The position numbers and the translations under genes were made by a program. A DNA stretch of 64,000 nucleotides from Blastomussa wellsi (Eukaryota; Cnidaria; Anthozoa; Scleractinia; Plerogyridae). Location: the NCBI GenBank assembly GCA_947652115.1, contig OX393568.1, positions 8,348,675 to 8,412,674 of the forward strand. The letters run 5' to 3'. Below are positions 45,237 to 63,247 of this stretch, piece after piece. Positions within the stretch are counted from its first letter, which is position 1. Every line of letters begins with the position of its first letter. The notes beneath the pieces are model-generated. The model searched no databases and was not told where the DNA came from. It saw only the letters and a program-made list of their open reading frames with translations.

Positions 45237-45621
45237 TTTGTAATAATCCTACCTGTTCAGCGCATACACCTCGAATCAAGTTTACTTGTGCTCCACTGTC
45301 ATAGAATACATTTGTTTCAATGAATTCACCTTGTTTTCCTTTCATAAAACTGGAAATTATGGGGAGAATGGCCGTGCTGCTGTCTTGAACAAAAGCTATG
45401 TTTAGGGCATCTGGACCTTCTGCTTCAAGAAGGAGCTCGTGATGAGGTCTTTTACACATCGTATCACCAGGACCCTTCTTTCCACATGCTTTCCTGCGCG
45501 TGCAGTTGATTGAGGTGTGGCCCTTACCAAGCTTCAGACACGAAAAACATCCTCGCCGTTCTTTGACGACCTTCCATCGCTCGCCTGGCACCATGGCAAG
45601 AAAACTTGAACATTTATCCAC
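45223..45621 (-). pseudogene. BEL/Pao gag zinc knuckle and protease N-terminus
   Basis: CFSCLKLGKGHTSINC is a CCHC zinc knuckle (C-x2-C-x6-H-x4-C with one spacing variant); FYDSGAQVNLIR is the aspartic protease active-site motif (DSGA). The frame breaks near 45223 into the rest of the protease. Confidence 0.88.
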
Positions 45622-45633
45622 ATAATGATCCCC

Positions 45634-45885
45634 TTAACATGTGTTTTGCTTTGGTTTGCGGTCGTCAGGTCTGTCTGTGATACTGCTTTTTTTTCTTTTA
45701 CGTGGCCATTTGATCCAACCGTGTGAACTGAAGAACGAGACGAAGCGCCAGTTTTGCGTATTGCAGCACCAGAACGTAGGCGTGCCGTCATCATCTTCCA
45801 TCCAGAGGAGGAGGCTAGACATAGAATGTTCGAGCTTCTTGAGGTTAATATGGCGAGCCCATAATTTCAGGTTGTCCTGGGTCAT
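45634..45885 (-). pseudogene. BEL/Pao gag, C-terminal remnant
   Basis: LKKLEHSMSSLLLWMEDDD resembles the C-terminal helix of DUF1759-type gag; its frame differs from the zinc-knuckle frame. Weak on its own, supported by position. Confidence 0.5.
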
Positions 45886-46094
45886 TTTTCGCTCGATGAG
45901 AGAGATTACGTGTGTGTTGTAAATGTCCTGGGGTCACTTTACTTCCTTCAGAATGTTAAATGAACGCCTAAGTAGATTAACAAGATCGCAGAAACGGTGA
46001 TCTTCACCTGGCTGAATCGGTTTAAATCTTTCCATGTCAGCTGTGACAGTGTCAGAAATAACCCGGGGCCTCCGTAATTCTGGTCCAAATACCT

Positions 46095-46594
46095 TCAGGC
46101 GGCCTTTAAATCGGAGCCAATACCTTCAATTAGCTTAGCAGGCTCTGGTCCAAGACAGGAACGTAGTATTGCGATAGAATCTCTGTGGTTGCAGCGTTTT
46201 TCGACAGCATGCTTAAAATCTTCTCTAAAAATGAAGTATTTCCGGACGTCGCCATAAAAGGTTGGCAATTTAGGCTTCTCGTGTTTCAAAACAAAGGGCT
46301 CTGCAGAGGCTTCTGCTGTTTTGACTGACCTATTTCCTTCATTTTCATGGTCGCCACTGACTACGTTTAGGACTTCTGCTTCGTTTTCCTCACCTTCGTT
46401 TTCTTCATGGTGTCATCGGTGTAATCATTAACCAGCATCGAGAATTTAATGTAATTGCGAGTGCAATCGTCCATCGAAGTTTCGGCTCCTGCATATTCCT
46501 CATCATTTAGAAACATCGTGTACACTTCATGTTTGGCAACCAAAACAGTGTGTGCAGCTTTAACTTCTTTCAATGCATCACGGACATCTTGCAT
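46095..46594 (-). pseudogene. BEL/Pao gag (DUF1759-like), two frames
   Basis: KPKLPTFYGDVRKYFIFRED matches the LPKFxGDxxxWxxFxxxF start of DUF1759; upstream, in another frame (46367-46594), a helical stretch (VKAAHTVLVAKHEVYTMFLN) fits the N-terminal coiled region. A frameshift lies between 46289 and 46367. Confidence 0.75.
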
Positions 46595-46896
46595 TGGACG
46601 TTTGGCTTCGAGTCACCGGTTTCCCGCGTTAGCTTTCCCGTGTTAGGTTTCCTTTGGCCGCTCAACGAACATTTTTGACCCTTTCCTTTTCCATGGCATT
46701 AAACAGGGTTTAAAATTGTTTTGTTCATAAAAGTTACTAACTGATGATTGTGGACTTCAAATTTGGCACAATGAAAGAACACATTAGAACTTACTTGAAT
46801 TCTATGTAAAATTCAGTCTTTCAGTCTTCTGTTGCTTATTTTAATTTTGTCTAACCTGGTTTAACTAAACAAGTTTTGTTGATGTGAATGGGGTAT

Positions 46897-47260
46897 AAGT
46901 CGGTTGAGCGCGAAGCGAAAAAATGGCCGCACGAAACCTGGGAGACGCGCCCACGCGGCGAGGTACGACTAGCCGCGTGGGCGTAGCCTGCGAGGAAGCT
47001 CTCTATTTGGGGCTCACGCGATTCTCACGCGATATTTATTTTTATTGTGGGCGCGAACGGCGAGCGGCGAGCGAGGCGAGCCGCGAGAGTATTGGGGCGG
47101 AGCGAAAAAACAGCGAGCGGCGAGCGAGGCGAGCCGCGAGTTTCGCGGCCCAAAATAAATCTCGCGTGAGACCCAAATAGAGAGCTTGCTCGCAGGCTAC
47201 GTGGGCGCGTCTCCCAGGTTTCGTGCGGCCATTTTTTTCGCTTCGCACTCGACGGACTAA
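46897..47260. mobile_element. GC-rich foldback element
   Basis: The arm at 46897-47005 (GCGAAGCGAAAAAATGGCCG, CACGAAACCTGGGAGACGCG, TAGCCTGCGAGGAAGCTC) is mirrored at 47155-47260 (GAGCTTGCTCGCAGGCTA, CGCGTCTCCCAGGTTTCGTG, CGGCCATTTTTTTCGCTTCG). The centre contains GCGAGCGGCGAGCGAGGCGA twice (about 47058 and 47111). Left arm only: an extra CACGCGGCGAG...GCCGCGTG hairpin. Confidence 0.88.
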
Positions 47261-48540
47261 CAAAAATAAATAGCGTGCCCTTCTCCCATCTCGAAGAAAC
47301 TAGAAATCGTGCACGTGAAATTTGTCAGGACATCACCTCTGATCATGAGTTAATTATCGCAAAACACCCCGAACAGAAAGCTGATTTTTAACCAATTTAG
47401 CAAATACAAAAGCCTATTTCTAGTTCAGATAAAAGGTTTTTCACCAGGAAACCGAGGCAGAGGGCAAATTCCAAATGGCCTATTGTCCAGATTAAAATGC
47501 AAGACCGATCTAACCACAGTTTGCCGTGTTTCTTTGACTGACATAGTTCAAGAAAAAGATATCTTACTGACTGAAAAAAATATGCATAATACGAAATCTC
47601 TTGTTTAGCTGAAGTCGCATAACAAATTTTACGTGAAATTGAATGCAACCGCAGTTTCACGTTTTATTCAGTATTGTTGATCTACGCAAAGATCGGGTTT
47701 CACTCCGCTGCTGTTTGCTTGTCATCATTCAAGATCTAGAGTTACGGAATTTAAGTGGGACCATTTTTTCTCTCGACAAAAGTTGTTTTAGCAATAGCAC
47801 GAAACTGTTTTTCTCTTGTTGTTGTCGATGACTATATATTCGACTGGGGTTACACTCGATTATAATCACAATGTCTGAGTTACTGAGTTGAGTCTCTGGT
47901 ACCCGAGAACGTCGAATTAGTCGCTGAACTGGTTCTTATGAATGAAGTGCCTCTTCAGCGAAAAAAATCAGCTTCACCTTCATAACTGTATACAATATAG
48001 TAAGAATATGAAAATGGCGGTCTTCGCCATGGATGCATGTTATATATTAGAAGCATTTACAAATTTAAAACTGACCAGATAACGGTGTAGAACATAGACA
48101 ATTCCTGCGCCACGTCGCCTGGAAGATAAACTTGAACTCAGCGTCAAATTTGTGCATGAAAAATAAGCTTCTCTGGTCAGTTCACCATTTGGAACAAAAT
48201 ACCCCAAATGGTGACAAATGCTATAAGATGGAATTTTGTCAGTTGTTTGGATGGATTAGGCACGTAGTTGACAGTAACAGACAGTTCGGGTTGCCGGTCG
48301 CCAAACAACGCCGCGAACCATTAGTTATGTGAAATAACCACTTTCCCATAAACAATAAATTAGTTATTTAAATAGTTGTTTTTTAAGACAGTGTCGAGAA
48401 ATTAGTTCCTCGAGATAATCTCTTTTCGGAACTGACGACCAAGAGGGATATCATATAGCCATCTTATGGAGCTTTGAGGAATTGGTTAAATAACCAACTA
48501 TCGTTAGGAAATTGACATGCATCATCAATTGTACACAGAA
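47261..48540. other. Spacer without recognisable features
   Basis: AT-rich, no coding homology or repeat structure seen. Confidence 0.5.
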
Positions 48541-48545
48541 AAAAT

Positions 48546-48661
48546 TAACCAATTTACATTGGAATTTGGTTTTATCAACTGGGTTGATAATTTAAATTCG
48601 CCACCGTAAAGAGATTCGAGAGCTGACGTTTCGAGCGTTAGCCCTTCGTCGGAGCGAATAC

Positions 48662-48696
<35 letters not shown>

Positions 48697-48707
48697 ATTA
48701 CCCCCTC
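48546..48707. repeat. Penelope-type terminal repeat, left copy
   Basis: Contains segment A (about 48568-48660), reverse complement of 52978-53068, with CTGACGTTTCGAGCGTTAGC CCTTCGTCGGAGCG, followed by segment B (CTTCCCACCGACGCAGCACC ACAGTTTCTTTAGAAA, 48661-48698) in the same orientation as 53089-53125. A mix of inverted and direct terminal repeats is characteristic of Penelope-like elements. Confidence 0.8.
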
Positions 48708-48791
48708 TATCAATTTACATTATTATCCACATACTCGGTCAAATAGCGCTGTCGACTATTACTAAAAATAGATTTTGCCACATGAGATCCC

Positions 48792-49265
48792 ATGAGACCC
48801 CCCGCACAGACTCAGACAAACATTTCGACCCGCAACAAAGAAATGTATGAACGTGGAGTGCCGTATCCAACGAAAAGAGCGAAAAAATCATCAAATTGTA
48901 GAATTTTCTTCCAGAAAGACAAAGAATGGTTAGTACCAAACACTGTTGTTGGGGGTGAATGTAATACCGAATCGAGATATCCAGACAGATGGCCGAAATC
49001 TCTCAAAGAGTTGAAGAAATCTGGACAGAAAGCATTCATACCGTTTCCTAAACCATCCGGCAAGAACATAGAAAAGTGTAAGCGTTGGATAGTGGCTTGT
49101 TCAAGAGAATATTTCACCGAGAAAAGCATCACAAGAAACACATATATCTGTGAGCTTCACTGGCACGGAGGAAAAGGTCCCACGGCCGAATTTCCTGATC
49201 CCGGCGCTCAAGGCGAATATAGCAACAGCACAAACGAGTCGAGCGTCCGCTCCGAAGAATCATAA
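48792..49265 (+). CDS. THAP-like zinc-finger ORF, probably transposon-derived
   Basis: 157 codons. FIPFPKP, then [13 protein letters not shown] and [20 protein letters not shown] follow the THAP plan (W and AVPF-like element, C..W...C, C-x2-H) used by DNA-binding domains of P-element-type transposases; in cnidarians such ORFs are numerous. The canonical first C-x2-4-C is replaced by the CRIFF...CNTES region and not fully clear. The ORF ends with a Ser/Glu-rich tail and has no visible partner exon. Intactness of the frame is notable among broken neighbours. Confidence 0.55.
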   Translation: MRPPAQTQTNISTRNKEMYERGVPYPTKRAKKSSNCRIFFQKDKEWLVPNTVVGGECNTESRYPDRWPKSLKELKKSGQKAFIPFPKPSGKNIEKCKRWIVACSREYFTEKSITRNTYICELHWHGGKGPTAEFPDPGAQGEYSNSTNESSVRSEES

Positions 49266-49465
49266 AGGCTCCCAAATAAAGCTTGAATTTCAATTGAATA
49301 TCAATTGTCTAGCTTGCTGGACATTGATATTCTTCAAAAGGGCTGGAAATAACCCTTTTCGCCTAATTCTTGCTCTTCACATGACTTCATAAAATTTTAC
49401 AAACCAAATTCGCTGGGCCTGCGAAATTTTTATTGACACCACCTTACAGAAATCCGAAAAACACA

Positions 49466-50055
49466 TCAAACGTGAGCTCTCACAAAATAATGATCGCCAT
49501 TTGCCGTGTCCATAATATCGTGCACAAAACCCGAATCCACGTACTTTCTACCATTTTTCATTGGCCTGTCAGTCATGTGGTTCAGTCCGTCTTCGATGTC
49601 TTCGGCACCATTAGAAACATTTTGGATAGAGTCCAACACGTAATACACAGTGCACGCACGGTGGTACCCATAGTTGATAGTAGAAAAGCGAAGGAATATT
49701 CTGCGACGGAAAAACGCGCCAGCCGATCGAAGAATTAATAGGAAGAGAGTTAAGGAACAATTTGCTTTTATTTCGGTACTTTCTTTGAGAATTTCTGCGG
49801 AAAACACTTTACCATTGTCGATTCTCGGATCGAGCGTGTGATGATCTCCGCTCTTTTTATAAGCAAGCTTACAACTTTTAGAAGCTCACCTCGTTTCCCG
49901 TTCAATTTCAAACCTCTACATTTCAGCCATCGTTTTAACTGTTCCACCGTATATTCCTCCGGCTCTCTTTCGAATTTAGACCCAGGTATGCCGTCCTCGT
50001 CCGTTAAAACAGTAAAACATTGTAAACATTGTTGCCCACTACTCGCTATTCGCAT
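49466..50055 (-). pseudogene. SAP-domain ORF and adjoining fragment, transposon-linked family
   Basis: Minus-strand ORF 49768-50055 contains YTVEQLKRWLKCRGLKLNGK RGELL, a SAP motif (DNA-binding helix-turn-helix). Partly overlapping in another frame, 49466-49807 ends KYVDSGFVHDIMDTANGDHY FVRAHV, a block found downstream of SAP domains in a cnidarian family that also has SWIM and YqaJ-nuclease domains. The later domains are not here, and the frame stops (or splices at a weak GT) after RAHV. It is head-to-head with nothing: the THAP-like ORF points toward it. Reads as an incomplete copy. Confidence 0.5.
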
Positions 50056-50383
50056 ACATTTCCCTTACTTCTCTTACAGAATTGGACTTCGTTTGTCTGA
50101 GTCTCGACGGGGGTCTGAAATTTGGTTCACGCGATGAATTTGAACCAATCAGATTACGTTCAGGCCGGGAAAACCATCGAGGTGCGTACGAGCGAACAGC
50201 AAGCTTTGAAGTTCAGTTTCACACAAAACGCATAGTTTTCAGAGAGAAAAATCGGCCTACTTGTTATAAATGGGAAGAATACAGACAAAAAATTCGGATT
50301 TAGATAGGCTAGAAGCAAGAGCACGATCCAGAAGAAACAAAGAAAGCAAGTTCTTGTCGTCTTGTATATGGATAATAATGACA

Positions 50384-50498
50384 TTGACATGAGTTTTATC
50401 GGGAATATTGTTTATTGGCACCCTTGTAGTGTCAGCAAACGACACTACGCGACGCCAGTAAACAATAAACAATAATCCCTCAAAAGGTCATGTTAATA
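50384..50498. mobile_element. Foldback MITE, same family as 4595-4730
   Basis: GGGAATATTGTTTATTGGCA CCCTTGTAGTGTC mirrored by GACACTACGCGACGCCAGTA AACAATAAACAATAATCCC, with outer ACATGAGTTTTATC / AAAAGGTCATGT. It sits just 5' of the Penelope ORFs. Confidence 0.8.
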
Positions 50499-51124
50499 CC
50501 CCGATTCTCTCTCTCATTCTAATCAATATCGTCGCCAAATTCAGTGTGCTCAAAATTCTTTTTAAAATAACATTATGAGGATTACTATCAGAGCTATGTG
50601 CCAAAAACGCGATGACCTCGACAAACAAATTCTACATTATCGCTCTGAACTGTCCAAAACCTGCCCAGCTATTTTAGTACAATCTATTCGCGCCAAAATT
50701 CAGGAGTTAAACTCTAAACTTTTTACCATTTACACCAAATTAAGGCCCAAAAACTTCAACAATTAATAGGTCCTCAAATTACTTGTGACTCATCACTTGA
50801 AAACCTTAACACCGTGGTTACTATTCCAGAAAATCTTTCGCTCTCCGACTCAGAGAAATCCGTCCTCAGTAAGGGCTTGAATTTTGTTCCTACAGTATAT
50901 CCAAAAAACCGGACGAATTCTCAGTTAAGCAAGATGTTGAAAAATTCCTTCGCCGCGTTCAACTGAAAGCCTTTTTCCATGACAAAGAGGATGATTCTAA
51001 CACCTCGGACAAAGATACTTTCGAGACGCTTCAGACTCGAAAATCTAAATGCCGTCACGACATCAACAAACTTAATTTCAATCGTAACACCAAATTTTCC
51101 AACCTTTCTTCGGAAGAGAGGACG

Positions 51125-51892
51125 GTGCTAAAAAACCTTAGTAAGCGCAAAGACATAATTATAAAAGCGGCCGACAAAGGCGGCGCTTTAGTTGTTTGGC
51201 GGGCCGACCTCTACCAAAAAGAAGCTTTGCGGCAACTTTCTGACACCTCTTTTTATGCTAAAGTCGATAAAGATCTCACCTCCACTAACCAACAAATTGC
51301 CAAGAGCACTATTAACGACCTTATAGTCAAACAAGAATTGCCGGCTACTGCTACCAATCTCATCATTACCACTCCCAGAACCTCGTGTATTTACTTTTTG
51401 CCTAAAAGTCACAAACCTAACAACCCAGGTCGACCTATCGTCTCTGCCTGTAGTTGCCCTACCGAACTCATTTCCAGCTATTTAGACAAAACTATGGCAC
51501 CTATTGTCAGATCTTTACCGTCATACGTTAAAGACAGTCAACACGCACTTCAAATTTTTCGCGATTTCAATTTCCTGGGCGAAGACAAACTTATTTTCAC
51601 TATGGATATTACATCTCTTTACACCGTCATCCCAAATGGCGAAGGTCTTATAGCCCTGAAACATTTTTTGATTTACGCACTGTTAAGGAACCAAGCTCGG
51701 AAACAATTACTCCGCCTGGCTGAGTTAGTGTTAACACTCAACTGTTTTTCATTCGCGAACAATTATTACAAACAAACCAATGGCGTGGCCATGGGTACCA
51801 AAATGGGACCCAGCTACGCCAATCTTTTCGTAGGCTACATTGAACACCAATTTTTCAATCAATACAACGGCCCAAATTATAACCGCTGTTAA
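51125..51892 (+). pseudogene. Penelope RT, N-terminal and palm part, truncated before the catalytic motif
   Basis: RKDIIIKAADKGGALVVWRA, then YFLPKSHKPNNPGRPIVSAC, LIFTMDITSLYTVIPNGEGL and NGVAMGTKMGPSYANLFVGY: the conserved PLE RT blocks including the D of motif A. After IEHQFFNQYNGP the frame ends at a stop, just where the Y-x-D-D block should follow. Confidence 0.92.
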
Positions 51893-52394
51893 TTCGTTTC
51901 ATCCTGCCCTTAAATATACCTGGGAAATTTCCGATACTTCCTTAGCATTCCTGGATATCAAAGTTTCTATCGAAGGCAACAGTTTATGCACCAGTGTGCA
52001 CTACAAACCCACAGATTATCATAGCTATTTGTTGTATTCATCTTCACATCCATCACATGTCAAGAATTTCATTCCTTATTCTCAGTTACTTAGACTTCGC
52101 CGTCTTTGTAGTGACGACTCTGATTTTTCCTTAAAATCAGAGGAAATGTGCAATTTCTTCGACAAACGTAACGCGGCTATCCTCCTTCTGTTGTTCAAGC
52201 GGGCCATCTTCGCGCCAAGCAAATTGATCGACAGTCAGCACTGCAAACGTCACAGAGAGAAAACAACGATAGAATTCCATTCACCCTCACATTTCACCCT
52301 CACAACCACGCAGTTAAATCCATCATTCTCAAAAACTTTAAATTACTTCAAAATGATCCTGACACTGGTAGAATCTTTTCGCAACCTCCATTAA
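51840..52394 (+). pseudogene. Penelope RT thumb region in a second frame
   Basis: FHPALKYTWEISDTSLAFLD IKVSI and HYKPTDYHSYLLYSSSHPSH match the region after the catalytic YxDD in Penelope RT. The first real match (ITAVNSFHPALKY) starts at about 51876, so the frames overlap artificially and roughly 25 codons between them are gone. Downstream (about 52180-52394) the frame drifts into unrelated sequence, another frameshift. Confidence 0.85.
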
Positions 52395-52887
52395 TTTCAT
52401 TTAAACGCGACAAAAACATAGGTAACTTTTTAGTCAGAAGTGCATTCCAAACTAGTGATCAACCCGGAACTTTTAAATGCGCTCGCGCACGATGCAAAAC
52501 ATGCCCTTTCATTCACAACGTTGACAAAATATCGGAACCCAAGCGATCTATCAAAATCACTGATCATTTTACCTGTACCTCAGCCAATGCCATCTACTGT
52601 ATAACTTGCACTCTTTGCAAAAAGTTATACATCGGCGAAACAGGGAGACGACTTGGCGACCGATTCCGAGAACACCTTCGTGACGTAGAGAAAGACGACA
52701 AAAATGCATCGAAACCGGTCGCGAGACACTTCAATCTCCCAAATCATTCTAAGCAACATATGGCAGTCTGCGGCCTTTCCCTTCACCAAGGAAACACGGA
52801 AAGCCGTTAAACTCTAGAACAAAAATTTATTTTTCAAATCGGCACTCTTAATCCTCACGGTATCAACGAACGCTTTTCATTCAACTA
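52395..52887 (+). pseudogene. Penelope GIY-YIG endonuclease with premature stop
   Basis: No ATG, so no start-based ORF marks it. The frame reads FKCARARCKTCPF, then AIYCITCTLCKKLYIGETGR RLGDRFREHL: a Cys-rich zinc-binding linker and the GIY-YIG core (YCI...LYIGETG, R and H downstream) as in Penelope endonucleases. A TAA at 52807-52809 interrupts the frame, which then stays open to a further stop at 52885-52887 (...INERFSFN). Confidence 0.9.
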
Positions 52888-52974
52888 ATTTATTCCCAAG
52901 TTTTCACGTTACCAGGCACCAGCCAATAGCGAAGCTCCATCTTTCTGTATATAAAAACACACGACGCACAATTC

Positions 52975-53087
52975 CTTGACTCGCTCCGACGAAGGGCTAA
53001 CGCTCGAAACGTCAGCTCTTGAATCTCTTTACGGTGGCCAATTGACTTTATCAACCCAGTTGATAAAACCAAATTATATTGTTATAC

Positions 53088-53124
<37 letters not shown>

Positions 53125-53137
53125 TACTCCCTCTAAT
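52975..53137. repeat. Penelope-type terminal repeat, right copy
   Basis: Segment A (TCGCTCCGACGAAGGGCTAA CGCTCGAAACGTCAGC..., 52978-53068) and segment B (CTTCCCACCGACGCAGCACC..., 53089-53137). A is inverted and B is direct relative to 48546-48707. Includes a GGGC-TAAC-GCTC mini-hairpin between CGACGA and GAAAC. Confidence 0.82.
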
Positions 53138-53824
53138 ACCCTATTGGTTTGCATTTGGCACTCCACCCTACCTCGCTGACTTACATTACTGGGCGCGAAT
53201 AGGGGCGGCGTGGAAATCCTGTGATCAAATGGGAATGAATAAATCTTTCTTTTGAAAAAGACGCAGGTATAAAATGCATGAAGGAAGGGGCGAGTTTCTA
53301 GTAGGGTACCCGATTTACCAACACAAAATAATATTGCCGTCGCTATTTTGGCACCATTTTAGTAGCTAAAACAGTAAAAATGTTCTAATTTGCGTACGAA
53401 CGCAATTCCGATATTGCAAGAACAAAGGTGATTCCTTAGTATTGCATTGCGCATCCTTACTGCGCAGAATTTTACGCGTGATTTAGCGCGCGCACAACAG
53501 AACAATATGGCACCATCAAATGCAACATTTGAACAATAAAAATGCTAATAAACAGCCAAACTGAACGACCGAGCGCCTAAGAGTGGACTGGGAACTGGCA
53601 GTTTCAATGGCGTTTTTCTCAAAATGTACTCGTACTGATTCTACCTCAAAATTTCACAAATTAACCCATTGACTCCTGGAGATTTTTGAAAAAAAAACGT
53701 GTTTTTTAGACATTTTGAACATTTTCTAGTCAGTTATAGTCTAAATATGCTTCAAATTGCTCCAAAATGCATTTGCAGAATGAAGGCATGCCAGGTTTTT
53801 CACTGGTATCGCATTTAACGACAA

Positions 53825-53896
53825 TCTCGTCCCCAGAGCCCGCGTTCCCCTAGACCCGACTGCTGGTCTAGGGGAACGCGGGCTCTGGGGACGAGA
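53825..53896. mobile_element. Perfect 32-bp-arm palindrome, same family as 7587-7871
   Basis: TCTCGTCCCCAGAGCCCGCG...(32 bp) and its exact reverse complement flank the 8-nt loop CGACTGCT. It shares the CTCGTCCCCAGAGC terminus with the MITE at 7587-7871. Confidence 0.9.
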
Positions 53897-54764
53897 CTGA
53901 TTTAACGATATTTTAGCTCGGGCATGCGCACAAATCAAGTGACTCACGTCTTTGGGCTTTTCGATTTCTTTATTTTATTTTTCGCTTTTCCTTTCTCCTT
54001 TCCTCGTATCTTTTTTATGCTTTTGTTGGCCTTTTACTGGGCTTGCTTTCGGTTCAAGAATTGCCACGAAAGCATCATTGAGACGGGAAATACTCAACAT
54101 GGAGTAGCCAAGGGTAAGTGAGGGAAATTTTCCTCCTAGTTTTAGGCGGAAAATTCTAAGAGTTCTCCTGCATGCATTTTCCTGCACCAATCAATATCGC
54201 CTGGGTATCACTGGAAAGCTCTTTTCCTTCTGTAGAACTGGGATAAATGGGATTCCTATTTTGGTCAAAGCTGATGACGTCAGAAGCGGAACAAAGGTCA
54301 AGGTCTGTCACGGCCGGTTTAGGAGTCAATGGGTTAATATAAAAGTCGAAAATCCCTCTTCTGAAAGAATCTTGGCATTTTCGAGCTTCATGTGGGTGGA
54401 TAGCTCAAATTTATGACGAAAGAAGCCATAAATTGATAATCTGGGTCACGTGTTTAAATCTTAGCATTAATTAAACATTCATCCAAAATAAAATGGAAAT
54501 CTGTATTGAAGACAGATTTTTTTCACAAAATAGGAAAATATGATATTTTGCCCTTTTAAAAACTAGCTCAAAATCTGTCTTACAGCTGATTCTTTAAAAC
54601 TTTGGCTGTGGACGTGATTCATCCACATAACTAAATTGTGAAAGTTTCATCGTCGGTTGTACGGTTGGCTTTCGAGAAATTTTGGGTCAAAAACAGGTTT
54701 TACAACCTCGGACGAGAATAGCATTGCGCATGCATTTGTACCCGGCGTGCAGGGCTAGTTCATA

Positions 54765-55180
54765 ATGGTAATAGGACTGAGAAGAGTCCAATTCGGTCTG
54801 TAATCATACTATACGAGTGATTAACAAAATCGGACGACCGAGAAGCGGGAATCCGATTTGTTAATCAAGACAGAATTGGACGACACGATGTCCTGTTATC
54901 AATTAATCATAACCATTACAATTTCCAAAAAACAAAAAGTTTTCCTTCAAAAGAGATTTTAATAGCAATTCTTAAAATATGATAATTGCAAAGCAGCTGT
55001 GAAGGGTAAGTTTTTGTTGCTATAGTGATTGTAATCAATGTGGTGATTGGTGGATTTAGCTGACAGGAATTAAAATTATTGGCTTATGTAACTGTCCGAT
55101 TACAGGTGTCCGATTACAGCCAAAATACAGCAGTTTATGCACCAATCAGTTGTGAGGAAATTGTAATGGTTATGATCAAG
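54765..55180. repeat. Nested inverted repeats
   Basis: TAATCATAACCATTACAATTTCC (54899-54922 region) is mirrored at 55157-55180. Left of it, AGTCCAATTCGGTCTGTAAT / ...CAGAATTGGAC arms and GATTAACAAAATCGGA / TCCGATTTGTTAATC (54829-54867) form a separate palindrome. Confidence 0.7.
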
Positions 55181-55290
55181 GAGTATTTCACCCCGATCCC
55201 ATTTCAAAGATGTCCTTTTTCCTGGAAACGTCAGTTTAGAATTACACAGTCCCACCAACACAAAACAAAGATTGAAAAAGAAAAGAAAGT

Positions 55291-55296
55291 TTTATT
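55291..55296 (-). terminator. RBX1 polyadenylation signal
   Basis: AATAAA on the minus strand (in ACCAATAAAACTTTC), 141 nt after the stop codon and followed by a T-rich stretch. Confidence 0.75.
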
Positions 55297-55436
55297 GGTT
55301 CACCAATAACAGAAAAAACGTAAAATGTATCTTTACTAACACAAAAAGCAACGTTTTACAGTATTTTTTTTACTCAAAAGTTAGGTGATCCAAAGACAAA
55401 AGGAAACTCTCAGGAACAAGTAGGAATGGTTCACTT

Positions 55437-63247
<7,811 letters not shown>

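Larger units (their letters stand above)
41290..46620 (-). mobile_element. Degenerate BEL/Pao LTR retrotransposon
   Basis: Order on the minus strand: gag-like segment (46.6-45.6 kb), zinc knuckle and aspartic protease (45.6-44.9), reverse transcriptase (45.0-43.8), RNase H-like segment (43.7-43.0), integrase zinc finger and core, and the C-terminal DUF5641-type domain (43.1-41.7), then a polypurine tract and 3' LTR. This order is that of BEL/Pao pol. The reading frame is broken at least six times and no 5' LTR is visible near 46.6-46.9 kb, so the copy is dead and probably 5'-truncated. Such elements move by reverse transcription through a cytoplasmic particle. Confidence 0.93.
50575..52887 (+). 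mobile_element. Degenerate Penelope-like element (RT plus GIY-YIG endonuclease)
   Basis: N-terminal helical segment (50575-50766 and, after frameshifts, to about 51120), reverse transcriptase (51125-52394, two frames), then Cys-rich linker and GIY-YIG nuclease (52395-52809). These retroelements prime reverse transcription at nicks made by the GIY-YIG domain. Frameshifts near 50765 and 50905, a deletion with loss of the catalytic motif near 51885 and a stop at 52807-52809 make the copy inactive. Confidence 0.93.
53138..55290. other. Intergenic sequence between Penelope element and RBX1 3' end
   Basis: No coding homology seen. Contains the perfect hairpin at 53825-53896 and inverted repeats at 54770-55180. 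Confidence 0.5.

Noticed and set aside
46923..47263. Arg/Ala-rich ORFs on both strands.
   Set aside because: Products of the GC-rich foldback element; the two strands give the same peptide pieces.
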